This document shows positions 45,501-51,004 of a DNA stretch of 64,000 nt, one piece after another. This DNA is from Siphonodentalium dalli. Lineage: Eukaryota; Mollusca; Scaphopoda; Gadilida; Siphonodentaliidae. Where the stretch lies: positions 156,415,043 through 156,479,042 of the forward strand of contig CP136069.1 in the NCBI GenBank assembly GCA_032622095.1, read 5' to 3'. A program made the position numbers and the translations under genes. Below the pieces are notes generated by a model. It was not told the DNA's origin and ran no database searches. It saw only the letters and a program-made list of their open reading frames with translations. Within the stretch, counting starts at the first letter, position 1; every line of letters begins with the position of its first letter.

Positions 45501-47355
45501 TACCTAAAATCACATTTCATTAATAAATACACCCCAAATATCAAATAACAATCCAGTTTGTATGTATTCTCTCCCCTATTATATATACTAAGGCAATACC
45601 AGCCAGCAGTCCCTTACGGCAGAGACTGTCCAGAAGAGGGGGCAGAAATTAATGAACTTCTCTTTATTCTCATAGTATAATCCTCCCTCTCCTGGCCAGC
45701 TCTCCCGGTGAGGAACAGGCCAAACAAATTTATGCCACTTTTCCTCCATGTGTTACTATTTGTCACTCATCTGAACAACAGTGCAAAAATAATCAACTTG
45801 TCTATAACCTTAACCAATTCCTCAACCAAATCAAGCAGTATTCACACCCATATTTCATTGATCACCTTAAATACTGGTATTCCCCACATTATTGAAAATT
45901 GCAAGACGATCGCGCAGGTCTCAGCATAAAGACATCACGATAATCATATTGGCTACCAGATAAAGCATAACAACTAAAAAAAATGACTATAATCACCATC
46001 TCACAACCCGACCCCCCCCCCCCCCCCCCACCCCATGCCCCCACCCCTTCTTGCCCATCTCTATACAATAATACACACATTGTAAATACGCACCCGCACT
46101 ATATTCACCCAAATACGTACACATAACACTGTATCATTATACAAGCATAAGGGCCCTGCCCTTACAAGTTATACTTTTTGTGGGGTCCTGTTGATATATA
46201 TGTATTATAATTATATTGAATACGAAATAAATCTTATTGAATCTTGAATCTTATGCTGTTGTGCTTACATGCTTTTAGTTCATTGACTTGAGAACTAAGC
46301 AAGACGATCTGTTTTAATTTGGAACTATACAAAGCTTCAATGTTCCTGCCTGTTGTCTCAAGTGCAAGGAAATGGCTACTTTCAGTGATAAACATCCTGG
46401 TATGTACTTCCCAAATACGGCCACATTCCCCCAACCCCTAGCGGAAACCCTGACTAAACGTTTCAACACTAATGGTTGTAAATGACGCAAAATTCCCCAC
46501 AAAGTCACTAAAGTTAAATCATGAAATTTGGTGTTGGGATCTTCACCTATCTGTATCTGTAGTTGTTACGTCCTAGTGACCAAAGCTGGCTTTTACAGGA
46601 CAGTGGACAGTGAAGTTAAAATTAGTGAAATACTTTTTAATGGATTTCACTGTAGGTGAAGGACCAAACTCGAAATTTCACGATTTAACTTAAGAAGTTA
46701 AATGACTTTGTGGGAAATTTTGAATTGCGTCACATTGCTTTTTCAAACAAACTTCCCTGCCACAACAAAAAATTCCCAGGCTTTGAACTGTTGGAGTATG
46801 ATCTCGACTGGCATAGATAGAGCAATTTTAGATATTCATGGCATCTAGGAAATGCCCATTCAAAATGGGCCAATTGAACTCTCTCTAAATTTTCATCTTT
46901 TCCTTGAAACTTTATTCAATGAATTATAAAATTCCCAAATAATCCTCGATCAGCATCCAACGAATTCATCCATGAAATTTGAATGAATATCGTGAAAATC
47001 AAAAAGGAGAATTTGACAACGTATCGAACCACATACATCCCATGAAATATTTTTTAAAAGGTAATTTGAAAGAAGGATTTTATTGTTAAAAAAATAATAC
47101 TAAGATGAACAATTTTACCATTTCAAGCCAGAAAATAGAGTTGTCTGAAATTTCGGAAACAAACATTGGGCGATATCTCGTCTTCTGCCATTCATTACCA
47201 TTGCACACAATTTATATATTATTCAAGGAAAATGGGAACAAAATGATTATGAACAAGCTGGCTTTAGGTTTTCCAAGCTGCCGTACCTTTAAATCATTTT
47301 CAGGGAGGTAATTACACCCCGTCGCAATGTCTATCCATTTGTCGATTTCCGCCAT
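8843..47355 (-). CDS. PPP6C: Serine/threonine protein phosphatase 6 catalytic subunit, whole gene model (10 coding exons, alternative last exon)
   Basis: PP6 is a PP2A-family phosphatase that removes phosphate from Ser/Thr. In other animals it works with SAPS and ankyrin-repeat subunits in mitosis and signalling. Joining 47287-47355, 40588-40683, 36245-36310, 35532-35599, 31637-31710, 30567-30646, 28655-28772, 26789-26880, 25723-25780 and 8843-9033 (all minus) gives 912 nt, or 303 residues plus stop, against about 305 in vertebrates. All phases match. Visible motifs are GDIHGQ at residues 50-55, GDFVDRG at 78-84, GNHE at 110-113, HGG at 161-163, CRAH at 232-235, [11 protein letters not shown] from 255, and TTPYFL at the end. 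The tail TTPYFL and the segment [16 protein letters not shown] separate it from PP2A and PP4. A second terminal exon lies at 19396-19586. One intron is AT-AC. The gene is head to head with the golgin gene. I saw no convincing poly(A) signal. Confidence 0.95.
9065..9643. mobile_element. TTAA-flanked hairpin MITE with expanded internal tandem repeat
   Basis: Begins TTAACCCTTTCAAGACTGGA. The spacer that is ~60 bp in other copies is ~340 bp here (about 9160-9500), made of imperfect repeats of aattgttaaagaatgtaag and aaaaaatgataaa. It is in the last PPP6C intron, 32 bp from the distal last exon's acceptor. Confidence 0.8.
9644..10826. other. PPP6C intron 9, unassigned part
   Basis: No exon or delimited repeat is visible. 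It includes a small inverted pair around aggtgaaggtaactgaagaa and accttcacct at 10228-10259. Confidence 0.45.
10827..11071. mobile_element. TTAA-type hairpin MITE
   Basis: Starts aaccctttcatgacgggagc and ends ccaatcatggaagagttaa, with two imperfect hairpins sharing the CATTCTCTTATATATG arm. A truncated relative follows at 11326-11433. Confidence 0.75.
12000..12122 (-). repeat. tRNA-derived SINE-like sequence
   Basis: On the minus strand, TAGCCCAGTGG (12106-12116) fits a tRNA A box, and GAGTTCGAGCCC (12054-12065) fits a B box about 40 bp downstream. There is no cloverleaf good enough to call a tRNA gene, so a SINE head or decayed tRNA copy is more likely. Confidence 0.5.
12540..12725. repeat. 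Dispersed repeat shared with 53140-53330
   Basis: Blocks such as gtggttcagacaatattttc and gattttcggtgatgttagta have counterparts at 53180-53330. The boundaries are unclear. Confidence 0.5.
12978..13000. repeat. TA microsatellite
   Basis: Uninterrupted ta dinucleotide run in PPP6C intron 9. Confidence 0.85.
13375..13716. mobile_element. Double-hairpin MITE (family B), full-length copy
   Basis: The first hairpin (13398-13490) has arms agaatgaggtccccagagg and ggggacctcattctgc. A spacer contains tatatcccctaatttgcaga and ctcccatagcagttga, and a second partial hairpin begins at 13672. The same order (hairpin, spacer, hairpin) recurs in other copies. Confidence 0.8.
14261..15095. mobile_element. 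TTAA-flanked DNA element (family F), long copy
   Basis: Left end AAAGGGACGGGCGGCCTTCG; right end gaaggccgcctgtatctttaa. A shorter copy (18572-19143) is colinear through most of its length, and a right-end fragment is at 49340-49396. The left TTAA is mutated to TTGA. No transposase is visible. The right TTAA is shared with the next element (15092). Confidence 0.8.
15092..15440. mobile_element. TTAACCCTTTCT-type MITE interrupted by a family C palindrome
   Basis: Starts TTAACCCTTTCTACTAAATG and resumes after 15336 with tatctgaacatttcctacta. Between ~15205 and 15334 lies an internally deleted family C palindrome ending gggcattaatgta. This shows a nested insertion. Confidence 0.65.
15500..15524 (+). 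repeat. G homopolymer after GT repeat
   Basis: A short gtgtgtgt run followed by about 22 G residues. The length is probably unreliable in any assembly. Confidence 0.85.
15640..16025. mobile_element. Double-hairpin MITE (family B), full-length copy
   Basis: Hairpins at 15655-15755 and 15915-16015 flank a spacer with atgtgtcgtctgccaatttg and ggggatatagagaaa. The outer ends carry tgcaaatgacagacac. Confidence 0.8.
16100..16315. repeat. Family B hairpins, compound (three alternating arms)
   Basis: The arms agaatgaggtccccagaggg, caccctctgggaacctcatt and caccctctggggacctcatt occur in succession. This is consistent with one hairpin plus an extra arm from a rearrangement or nested copy. It ends caaatgacagacaccctatt. 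Confidence 0.75.
16585..16961. mobile_element. TTAA-flanked double-hairpin MITE (family A), copy 4
   Basis: Ends TTAACCCTTTACCCGACA and TGTTGGGTAAAGGGTTAA. The second hairpin has lost part of one arm (16868, gtgttctcttatatatgcg). Confidence 0.9.
17286..17545. mobile_element. TTAA-type hairpin MITE
   Basis: TTAACCATTTCATGACAGGA at the left is mirrored by ccggtcatgaaatggttaa at the right. It carries two decayed CATTCTCTT hairpins. Confidence 0.75.
18062..18285. mobile_element. Chimeric TTAA MITE: CCCTTTGAGTGCC ends with a family A hairpin core
   Basis: The outer ends TTAACCCTTTGAGTGCCAGG and ggcactcaaagggttaa belong to the palindromic type seen at 7716-7860. The inside holds a clean family A hairpin (about 18165-18238, arms CATTCTCTTATATATGCG). 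The right side still has gggttgatacaaaaatcgga. Confidence 0.85.
18572..19143. mobile_element. TTAA-flanked DNA element (family F), short copy
   Basis: 572 bp, TTAA at both ends, with ends AAAGGGACGGTCGGCTTTG and gcgaaggccgcccgtatctt. It lies about 250 bp downstream (in transcription) of the proximal PPP6C terminal exon, so it may supply its 3' UTR. Confidence 0.82.
19396..19586 (-). CDS. PPP6C: PPP6C alternative terminal exon (proximal, divergent copy)
   Basis: A second intact last exon lies between exon 9 and the distal last exon. It is 191 nt, the same as the distal exon, with the same acceptor phase (gtgttttcag|GT) and a TGA stop right after PYFL. Its 62 residues differ from the distal exon at 10 positions, counted from the Tyr after the split Gly: E7G, C19Y, A27S, T30C, K36N, R43N, S48C, I51V, P54A and T58[10 protein letters not shown] becomes SAPNYYYRC and TTPYFL becomes TVPYFL. 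There is no frameshift or premature stop. Either it is an alternative last exon or a recently silenced duplicate. Transcript evidence is needed to tell which. Confidence 0.82.
19990..20312. mobile_element. Inverted-repeat MITE at the left of the nested insertion
   Basis: Ends tatatttccttaaagaaagc and gctttctttaaggaaatata are inverted. The left half (20020-20200) is the reverse complement of 24240-24400, including aactggcgaattcagtcggt. It therefore looks like an internally deleted relative of the larger element next to it. Confidence 0.78.
20491..20697 (-). CDS. Unidentified exon-like open frame inside the 4.1-kb element
   Basis: On the minus strand a 68-codon frame reads [20 protein letters not shown], then [12 protein letters not shown], with protein-like composition. 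Possible splice sites flank it (ctaagggcag before GPVYA and gggag|gtacatg after). I do not recognise a domain. It could be a transposase exon or a captured host exon. Confidence 0.3.
   Translation of the reverse strand: MITVLRAGPVYAPPVTSRRFNQFLELTDEEQRIARFARNSELNGTTWDVASKNKGGRYMFGQYSTLII
20703..21205 (+). repeat. Tandem duplication, ~245-bp unit, two copies
   Basis: The order ctgaggtacctatgtatcac, atataaaatgatataata, gagaccatgtcagaaggccc, gctgcgcccatcaatc occurs twice (about 20703-20945 and 20946-21205) with moderate divergence. Confidence 0.75.
23000..23820 (+). repeat. Diverged duplication (~570-bp spacing)
   Basis: Blocks around acgagaatcgaatcatg, gaccaacacatct and aaagtatt..gaaagcatgttgtt at 23010-23270 recur in order at 23570-23800. 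It lies within the 4.1-kb element. Confidence 0.65.
24724..25330. mobile_element. Inverted-repeat element with GTGTATTTGAGCA ends
   Basis: The left GTGTATTTGAGCA plus ctacagccggccac is mirrored by the right gctggctacagcc plus TGCTCAAATACAC. Inner matching blocks include catgcgcagtagaaagct. About 607 bp, no coding sequence. Confidence 0.75.
25723..25780 (-). CDS. PPP6C: PPP6C coding exon 9 (CRAH motif)
   Basis: Encodes [19 protein letters not shown] (residues 222-240) plus one base. The acceptor is a T-rich tract ending acag and the donor GAGG|gtgag (phase 1). The His of CRAH is a metal ligand. A fragment of the exon start (VHINNF) is repeated about 70 bp into the following intron, at 25689-25711. 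Confidence 0.93.
25914..26289. mobile_element. TTAA-flanked element with repeated CGACATATATGTC motif
   Basis: Ends TTAACCCTTTGGAGAGTA and cgccaaagggttaa. Inside, cgacatatatgtcattccac followed by ttgcgac occurs as a ~37-bp tandem unit (26187-26270), each unit centred on the palindrome gacatatatgtc. Opposite frames here are palindrome shadows. Confidence 0.8.
26395..26747. mobile_element. Double-hairpin MITE (family B), full-length copy
   Basis: A hairpin at 26405-26488, the spacer with gtcgtctgccaatttgggga, and a second arm agaatgaggtccccagaggg at 26709. It sits within 50 bp of PPP6C exon 8. Confidence 0.78.
26789..26880 (-). CDS. PPP6C: PPP6C coding exon 8
   Basis: Encodes D191 (split) and residues 192-221, [20 protein letters not shown] followed by [10 protein letters not shown]. 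It starts after the U12 acceptor tgcac and ends GAG|gtaagt (phase 0). Confidence 0.92.
27654..27854. mobile_element. TTAA-flanked MITE, CCCTTTCTATACT type
   Basis: 201 bp between TTAA sites, beginning TTAACCCTTTCTATACTAAA. Related fragments with tatctgaacatt and aacaatgagtattt are at 15092-15440, 30545-30905 and 53885-54210. Confidence 0.7.
27908..28120. mobile_element. TTAA-type hairpin MITE
   Basis: aaccctttcatgatgggagc at left, gctccagtcattaaagggtt at right, with two shortened CATTCTCT hairpins. It lies within the AT-AC intron. Confidence 0.75.
28310..28430. repeat. Family B hairpin with spacer to ~28530
   Basis: Arms agaatgaggtcccccagagg and caccctctgggacctcattc. The family spacer continues (gggaaacctaggatcag, aattaggggatatagaaa) until ~28550, within about 100 bp of PPP6C exon 7. 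Confidence 0.75.
28655..28772 (-). CDS. PPP6C: PPP6C coding exon 7 (HGG motif, ends at an AT-AC intron)
   Basis: Encodes residues 152-190 plus one base, [19 protein letters not shown] through KGAFC. The acceptor is ccattacag. The 3' end is not a GT donor: the exon stops at G and the intron starts ATATCCTTTT, the U12-type AT-AC consensus. The split codon G|AT gives Asp and restores GAFCDLVWSDP exactly as in other PP6 proteins. Confidence 0.92.
28799..29060. mobile_element. TTAA-flanked MITE (family J), intact copy
   Basis: 262 bp. TTAAAGGGGGACTGTACGCT is mirrored by agtgcacagtaccccccctt. The inner arms contain tatactcaacag and gttgagtata. It defines the ends of the interrupted copy at 19667-24457. 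Confidence 0.88.
29191..29764. mobile_element. hAT-like MITE (TAGGGCTGTAACGATA ends)
   Basis: TAGGGCTGTAACGATA and tcgttacaggccta are inverted ends typical of hAT elements. The flanks tatatcat (29183-29190) and tatataat (29765-29772) match at 7 of 8 bases, as expected for an old 8-bp target duplication. No transposase. Confidence 0.78.
30047..30306. mobile_element. TTAA-type hairpin MITE
   Basis: TTAACCCTTTCTTGGTGGAA to ccagtcatgaaaaggttaa, with two hairpins using CATTCTCTTATATAT arms. Confidence 0.8.
30567..30646 (-). CDS. PPP6C: PPP6C coding exon 6
   Basis: Encodes D125 (split) and residues 126-151, [20 protein letters not shown] followed by LLTIAA. It is 80 nt, with acceptor ctttccag and donor GCT|gtaagt (phase 0). 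[12 protein letters not shown] is typical of PP6. Confidence 0.93.
31065..31435. mobile_element. Double-hairpin MITE (family B), full-length copy
   Basis: A hairpin at 31078-31172, the spacer (gcctcaactgctatgggaga, aattaggggatatagaaac), and a second shortened hairpin at 31372-31432. Confidence 0.8.
31637..31710 (-). CDS. PPP6C: PPP6C coding exon 5 (GNHE motif)
   Basis: Encodes [19 protein letters not shown] and onward (residues 101-124 plus one base). GNHE supplies the metal-ligand Asn and the catalytic His. The acceptor is cttttaatag and the donor TATG|gtaagg (phase 1). It joins exon 4 and exon 6 without a frame change. Confidence 0.93.
31820..32032. mobile_element. TA-flanked palindromic MITE (family C), copy 2
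   Basis: 213 bp, CAGTAATGCTCTAATTAATC to its complement, TA on both sides, with an almost perfect central hairpin (aaagctctcgccgagagctt). It lies about 110 bp upstream of PPP6C exon 5 in the intron. Confidence 0.9.
33007..34336. mobile_element. hAT-like element containing a nested Mutator-like element
   Basis: Ends CAGGGGCGCCGGAAG and CTTCCGGCGCCCCTG. The flanks tagtcatg (32999-33006) and tagtaatg (34337-34344) are a 7/8 match for an 8-bp duplication. It interrupts a repeat unit of the 162-bp family. It contains G/C runs (34008-34021, 34301-34309). The interior is non-coding except for the nested element. Confidence 0.8.
33051..33982. mobile_element. Mutator-like non-autonomous element with 9-bp target duplication
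   Basis: Ends TAGTCCCAGTCTTCTTGTAC and gtacgagaagacttggacta (inverted arms ~46 bp). CTGACCCCC occurs exactly on both flanks (33042-33050, 33983-33991); a 9-bp duplication is typical of Mutator-like elements. A second, more decayed copy runs 50150-50988. Confidence 0.82.
34345..35260 (+). repeat. Diverged copies of the 162-bp tandem family
   Basis: Phrases such as aagatggctgctggttgtca, gatccatatgaagttt and gcctgtagggtg recur about every 160-190 bp. They are much more decayed than the array at 37010. Confidence 0.75.
35532..35599 (-). CDS. PPP6C: PPP6C coding exon 4 (GDxVDRG motif)
   Basis: Encodes residues 78-99 and the first two bases of codon 100. It begins [26 protein letters not shown] holds metal-binding and catalytic Asp/Arg residues of the PPP fold. 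The acceptor is ctatttcag and the donor AA|gttagtaa (phase 2), a weaker but acceptable GT donor that restores the Lys-Trp junction in exon 5. Confidence 0.92.
36245..36310 (-). CDS. PPP6C: PPP6C coding exon 3
   Basis: Encodes residues 56-77 ([13 protein letters not shown]...NYIFM), 66 nt, phase 0 at both ends. The acceptor is tattttcag and the donor ATG|gtgagtga. A Tc1/mariner-like palindrome (36403-36613) sits just upstream in the intron. Confidence 0.92.
36403..36613. mobile_element. TA-flanked palindromic MITE (family C), copy 3
   Basis: 211 bp, CAGTAATGCACTAAATAATC to its complement, TA on both sides. It lies 93 bp upstream of PPP6C exon 3. Confidence 0.9.
37010..39560 (+). repeat. Tandem array of ~162-bp units, about 16 copies
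   Basis: Units start near 37020, 37186, 37348, 37511, 37668, 37832, 37990, 38152, 38309, 38463, 38628, 38788, 38956, 39103, 39266 and 39413. The core is CAAGATGGCTGCTGGCGGCC then atgtttttt and tgaccccaaaatgactcgtt. Two subtypes alternate (ctgctggcgg with catacaaagagtaaaatcc; ccactggcagcc with ggattaaattttgaaa). It is in PPP6C intron 2 and ends in an AC-rich tract (39556-39583). Confidence 0.93.
40165..40268. repeat. Family B hairpin
   Basis: Arms agaatgaggtccacagaggg and caccctctgggaaccttatt. It touches the exon 2 tandem array on its plus-strand right side. Confidence 0.75.
40295..40640 (-). repeat. Five-copy tandem array of the PPP6C exon 2 3' half plus splice donor
   Basis: Copies of the segment coding for [16 protein letters not shown] followed by gtgagt end at 40588 (the real exon), 40512, 40439, 40367 and 40295, with spacings of 76, 73, 72 and 72 bp. 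Each copy keeps a consensus donor, but only the first has the upstream half of the exon and an acceptor. The three copies nearest the 3' side are open and in frame with each other (24-codon unit). Reading through the real donor gives VSDNSIQPD and a stop before copy 2. The array abuts a double-hairpin MITE at 40165-40268. Confidence 0.9.
40588..40683 (-). CDS. PPP6C: PPP6C coding exon 2 (GDxHG metal-binding motif)
   Basis: Encodes residues 24-55 ([13 protein letters not shown]... ending CGDIHGQ), 96 nt, phase 0 at both ends. The acceptor is ctattacag and the donor CAG|gtgagtg. GDIHG supplies the metal-binding Asp and His of the PPP active site. The last ~50 nt of this exon and its donor are repeated four more times immediately downstream (see the tandem array). 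Confidence 0.93.
41245..42960. mobile_element. Family B hairpin pair interrupted by a 1.5-kb TTAA element
   Basis: Hairpin 41265-41358 and the second arm 42890-42958 (ctctgggaacctcattctgc) belong to one family B copy. The TTAA-flanked element 41359-42889 sits between them. Confidence 0.75.
41359..42889. mobile_element. 1.5-kb TTAA-flanked element (CCCTTTGAA ends)
   Basis: TTAACCCTTTGAAAACG is mirrored by ggttcaaagggttaa. Inside, a ~380-bp segment is duplicated (about 42050-42345 and 42430-42725), sharing cacagggaagtggtgtcatt/cagggcaatggtgtcatt and tgcttagcaaccattgatac/tgcttagcaaccgttgctac. No transposase is recognised; it is likely a non-autonomous piggyBac-type element. Confidence 0.75.
42961..44950. 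other. PPP6C intron 1, unassigned part
   Basis: No exon seen. The 43600-43740 stretch matches one arm of the inverted repeat at 2935-3415 (cccgtagagatcatactcca, gttctgacaggaaactttat). Confidence 0.5.
44985..45200 (+). pseudogene. Possible transposase remnant
   Basis: The frame [20 protein letters not shown] followed by [14 protein letters not shown] resembles the N-terminus of Harbinger-type transposases. It is too short to be sure, and there is no continuation. Confidence 0.25.
45200..46255 (+). mobile_element. 3' end of a LINE (non-LTR retrotransposon)
   Basis: From about 45205 to 45547 one frame encodes a typical C-terminal tail of non-LTR reverse transcriptases. It includes [16 protein letters not shown], then [20 protein letters not shown] and ELP, and ends in a stop. 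The pattern IHN.NTR...WNELP is shared by CR1/L2-like clades. About 700 bp of 3' UTR follows. The element ends at cttattgaatcttgaatctt, a short 3' repeat usual for such LINEs. It is 5'-truncated and inactive. Confidence 0.72.
46015..46042. repeat. C homopolymer
   Basis: About 17 C residues interrupted by A, then CCCC runs, within the LINE 3' UTR. Confidence 0.8.
46455..46860. repeat. Palindromic element related to the inverted repeat at 2935
   Basis: Left arm 46455-46535 and right arm 46645-46745 are inverted around a ~110-bp loop (aaatttggtgttgggatctt versus aggaccaaactcgaaatttc). The right flank continues with tatgatctcgactggcatag as in the 2935 element. Confidence 0.7.
47287..47355 (-). 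CDS. PPP6C: PPP6C coding exon 1 (start codon)
   Basis: Encodes residues 1-23, beginning [20 protein letters not shown], and ends in AAG followed by the donor gtacgg (phase 0). The ATG has A at -3 and G at +4. An in-frame ATG lies 18 codons upstream, at 47409, with open sequence between, so a short N-terminal extension is possible. The conserved family start is the one given. The vertebrate protein starts similarly (MA.LD.D KYVEIA), which supports this choice. Confidence 0.92.
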
Positions 47356-48203
47356 GTTTGAAATGACGTCATTACAGTAGACTAAAAGTGTGGACAAAAT
47401 GTCATTCACATGATTATTTCCCCGTTATCTTCTTTTATTGAGGCTATATGTAATATATGGATGATTGTCAATGAAGATATGATATGCAATAGCTGGTTTG
47501 AGCAAGAAATTGTGACAGTATTAGTGTTAATGTTGCTGGAATTTGATTTAAATAAAAGGTTCGTTTCGTTTTCTTTTCAAGGAAATGACAAATGAGCAAA
47601 ATGGGATTCTGCCACGACAAATGATTTTCTGGAACAAATGTAAACGATTATTAATCGAATGAAAACACAACGAACGCAGAATTGTTGTTGTCTGTAACGT
47701 ATTGTTCGATTAATCTGTTCGGATAACATTTTGATGAGTACAAGTTGCCGAAAAACTCAAGAGATCAACTCGGCAAATTTCTAAATCGAAATAACGAAAA
47801 ACCAAAATCGGCCATCCTGTTCAGATTCTATTCTAACGTTCTAAGTTTTACTTCTGCGAAGGCGTTATCTTTATATATTTGGCCGAGTTATCAATCATAA
47901 AAATGTTAACCTTCAAGATTGCCATGTGCCTTTCTGCACATTTTATTTATAAGCCCGAGGGAAAAAAAGGTTTTATTCAGGGAACCCGACGACCCTATTA
48001 TTTTTCTCTGTTGACCATAAAAACATAAATAACTAACAGAAAGCACCTATAATCAGATGCAATGCCCGCCGATCACACACGGTTTATGCGAGTATCTTGG
48101 GCCAGTGTATGAAATCACCCCAAAGGAATTTGAAGGGTCCACAAAAGGGTGTTTCCAATGTGACAAATCCAAAAGTTTTAGTTTTGGTTTTTATCTCACT
48201 TTA

Positions 48204-48511
48204 GTGAACGTTCAGACGACCACGATTCAATCGTAAGTCAAAATCTCAAATCAAAAACAATATCAAGCTCTGTTTGATTTCAGATTCAAAATCGTGGCGT
48301 ATCCTTGGATACCTCCACTAGCGACGTAATCTCAGTCGTGTGTACATAAAAAGCGTGGCTGGAAAGATCGCAGGGTAGTCAATCACATGCTTTATGAACA
48401 ACCTACGATATCATCATGTACGACGACATCGCAATTGTGTGAACAAACTATCTATGATTTTGTCGGCCCCGATCCCTCCACTTACAATTGAATCGTCGTC
48501 TGAACGTTCAC
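48204..48511. mobile_element. PIF/Harbinger-like MITE with TTA target duplication
   Basis: Ends GTGAACGTTCAGACGACCAC and gtcgtctgaacgttcac (inverted), TTA at 48201-48203 and 48512-48514. 308 bp. The 3-bp TTA duplication fits the PIF/Harbinger group. Confidence 0.78.
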
Positions 48512-49429
48512 TTAATCCACATTGAACGTGCATGTTTATCGGTCATGATTTGGTTTCAATATGTCATTCAATGCAATTCAATATAGGGGCGTATAAAGTT
48601 TTGACGTAGATTTAAAAATCAAGAAAAACTTATAACTGTGTTAAAGAGAGTTCCTGGTGTTGGTTTTATCTCACATGTGTTAAGAGTTGAAACAACATTT
48701 AAAATGAAGGTCAGGGTTGTCTGATAAGTAAAACACAAGTAGATTTATAAAATCATTTGTCATAAGAAAGCGTTCGATTTTTGTACCCTTAGAGATGTCC
48801 GAAGTCACCCCATTTTACGGTATTTGATAAGTTATTGTGGTGGATTGACAGTAACATAGTGTAACATTGATGGCTTGGAGCTTGTGTTTAACTGAGTTGC
48901 TTGAACATAGGCTCGGGCCAGGCCATAAATGTCACACCATGTTAACATCAGTCCTTGTTATTCTTAAAAATTATGACATTTATTCCAAACAATGATCAGC
49001 AGAAGATGTCAAAATCTCATATCGCTCTCACTATAATGTTGTTCAACATAAATGACGTCATGAAAAAAGCAGGCCAGCGAGAGATGATGGAACGGTTGTC
49101 TTGGTTTCCCCTTATGTTGACAGCTCGAGATGTAAACATGGGATATGTTGCACGGCTCTATGAACAATCAATGACGCGGTTTCTTACTGGAGGCATTGGC
49201 TCATGTTCTTTGATCACCAAATATCCGGAAACATGGACCAACCATTTGAATGCCATAGATAGCACTCATTCACAGTGTATGTTAATATGGTCTGACTCAT
49301 ATTGTGCCATTATTGTCACCTGTTTATGCGGGTTTTAATGGATGTGACTATTTTAACAACAATACCCATCGCGAAGGCCATCCAAATCTTTAAACTCCTC
49401 AAAAGATGTTTGTAATATAATCATTTCGG

Positions 49430-50093
49430 GCTTGACCGAAAAATCTTCTGGCCAAAAAAAGTGGCCAAATAAAAAAAAAAGTGGCCAAAATGTTTTTTGG
49501 CCGAGTTAAAAAAAACTTTGGCCAAATTAAATCCTCATTGTTTGGGCTCACAATTGATGACTAAATTACATTTTTTAAATATATAACTCTCTGACTATGT
49601 CACGTCGCTCACACCATGTTCGCCAACTAGTAACGGGGTGTGTTAGTTGTCATCGCTATTTTCGCTGAAATAAAACAACAGTTATGTTGCTTGTTATCGT
49701 GAAGTGTTGAATTAATAACCTTTATGGTGTGAAACCCGGTTGTTATTATAAGACGGGAGGCAGTTTATGACACATTGCTTAACAGACATGCCAACCAGTG
49801 CAGAGATTAAGGTTGTTGATGATTAGTAATCACCTTTGTACAACCATCACCATTCAATCAATGCTCCCATTACAAAATAAATTTGTGTTGTTATCATATG
49901 ATGTATCCGAAGTACGAAACCCGCGTGTCAAAAAAACGGCGATATTTCGTTGCCTAACTTCGTCAATCTATTCAGCGCGTTTTGAATTAAAATTCTGTCT
50001 CCATTTGTGGTGAAAAAAAGTAAGGCCAGATGAAATTTTTTGTGGCCTCTTTCGAAAAAAAGTGGCCATTGGCCACCGACAGCATGAACACTG
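49430..50093. mobile_element. Decayed hAT-like non-autonomous element, copy 1
   Basis: Poly-A/T 'aaagtggccaaa' phrases and ccaaattaaatcctcatt. Its interior (gttcgccaactagtaac, cattgcttaacagacatgcc) matches 62660-63420. Its right end is ccaccgacagcatgaacactg. Confidence 0.6.
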
Positions 50094-50149
50094 CTCCAAG
50101 ACCACTCCCATTGGCATCCTATAGTGGACTCTACGCCATCAGTTGGTAG

Positions 50150-50988
50150 CAGGATTGGTCGCCTCTTTTACTCGATGTTACCCAACAAATCATTACATGA
50201 TGCTATATATTTCGGAAAGAGTGACATATTATGGTCATAATGATGTATACTAATCAAAATTTCATGTTAAATTACTCATAGAATATTCCGGTTTATTAGG
50301 ACACACATCGATTTGTTTACGTTTTAACTGAGAGCCGAAGTGTTCCGAAGTTTAATCGGCAATGTTTGGCTTCTATGCCAACAATCCAGTACACCCAAAA
50401 TCATCCATAAACAAATCGAGTATGTCCATTAACAACAGACGCTGACAACATGCGTGAATATCCTATCACTATTATGTATTTGTTTTAATTGTAAGTGGTC
50501 CTACACTTACCGGTATTAGTTAAACATTTCTTTCACGGAACGGCTAGTGATATATATTTAATTTCCAATTTCCAAATTACCGGGTATTCGTGATGGAATT
50601 AATAAAATTAAATTTATGACCATGTGTCCATGTTTATATTTACCTTACGAGTGCCGGAATATGCCGATGTCACTTTGTGAGGTCTATTGAGTTTACATAC
50701 TTTTAAAAATATGTAAACACTGCGATAATATAATTTTTTCGCATTAAATTACCGCTTTCAATTGACAATTGATGTGGTGTTCAGAACAAATATTATGTCT
50801 TGTACGGAATAAACCTGTTTATTGTTGCAATTGTGATATTTGATTACATCTACTTGTGGTTTTATATGAGCTGGTGACCAGCACATAAACGCTGTCATAG
50901 AAAGGCTATTGGGGCATTCTGGGACGTAAACACAGCATCTGTATATCCCAATATCTTAGCTGGTTTAAGTACCAGCAGACTGGGACTA
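50150..50988. mobile_element. Second copy of the Mutator-like element
   Basis: Colinear with 33170-33982: shared catgatgctatatattt, catattatggtcataatg and attccggtttatt. The right end is atcccaatatcttagctggt...gggacta; the left end is decayed. Confidence 0.7.
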
Positions 50989-51004
50989 CGTACAAGTCTG
51001 TAAA

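Noticed and set aside
48955..49338. 127-residue plus-strand frame, the longest in the window
   Set aside because: No recognisable domain and no splice context. Its right end overlaps a family F transposon terminus. Possibly chance or a decayed element, so not annotated as a gene.
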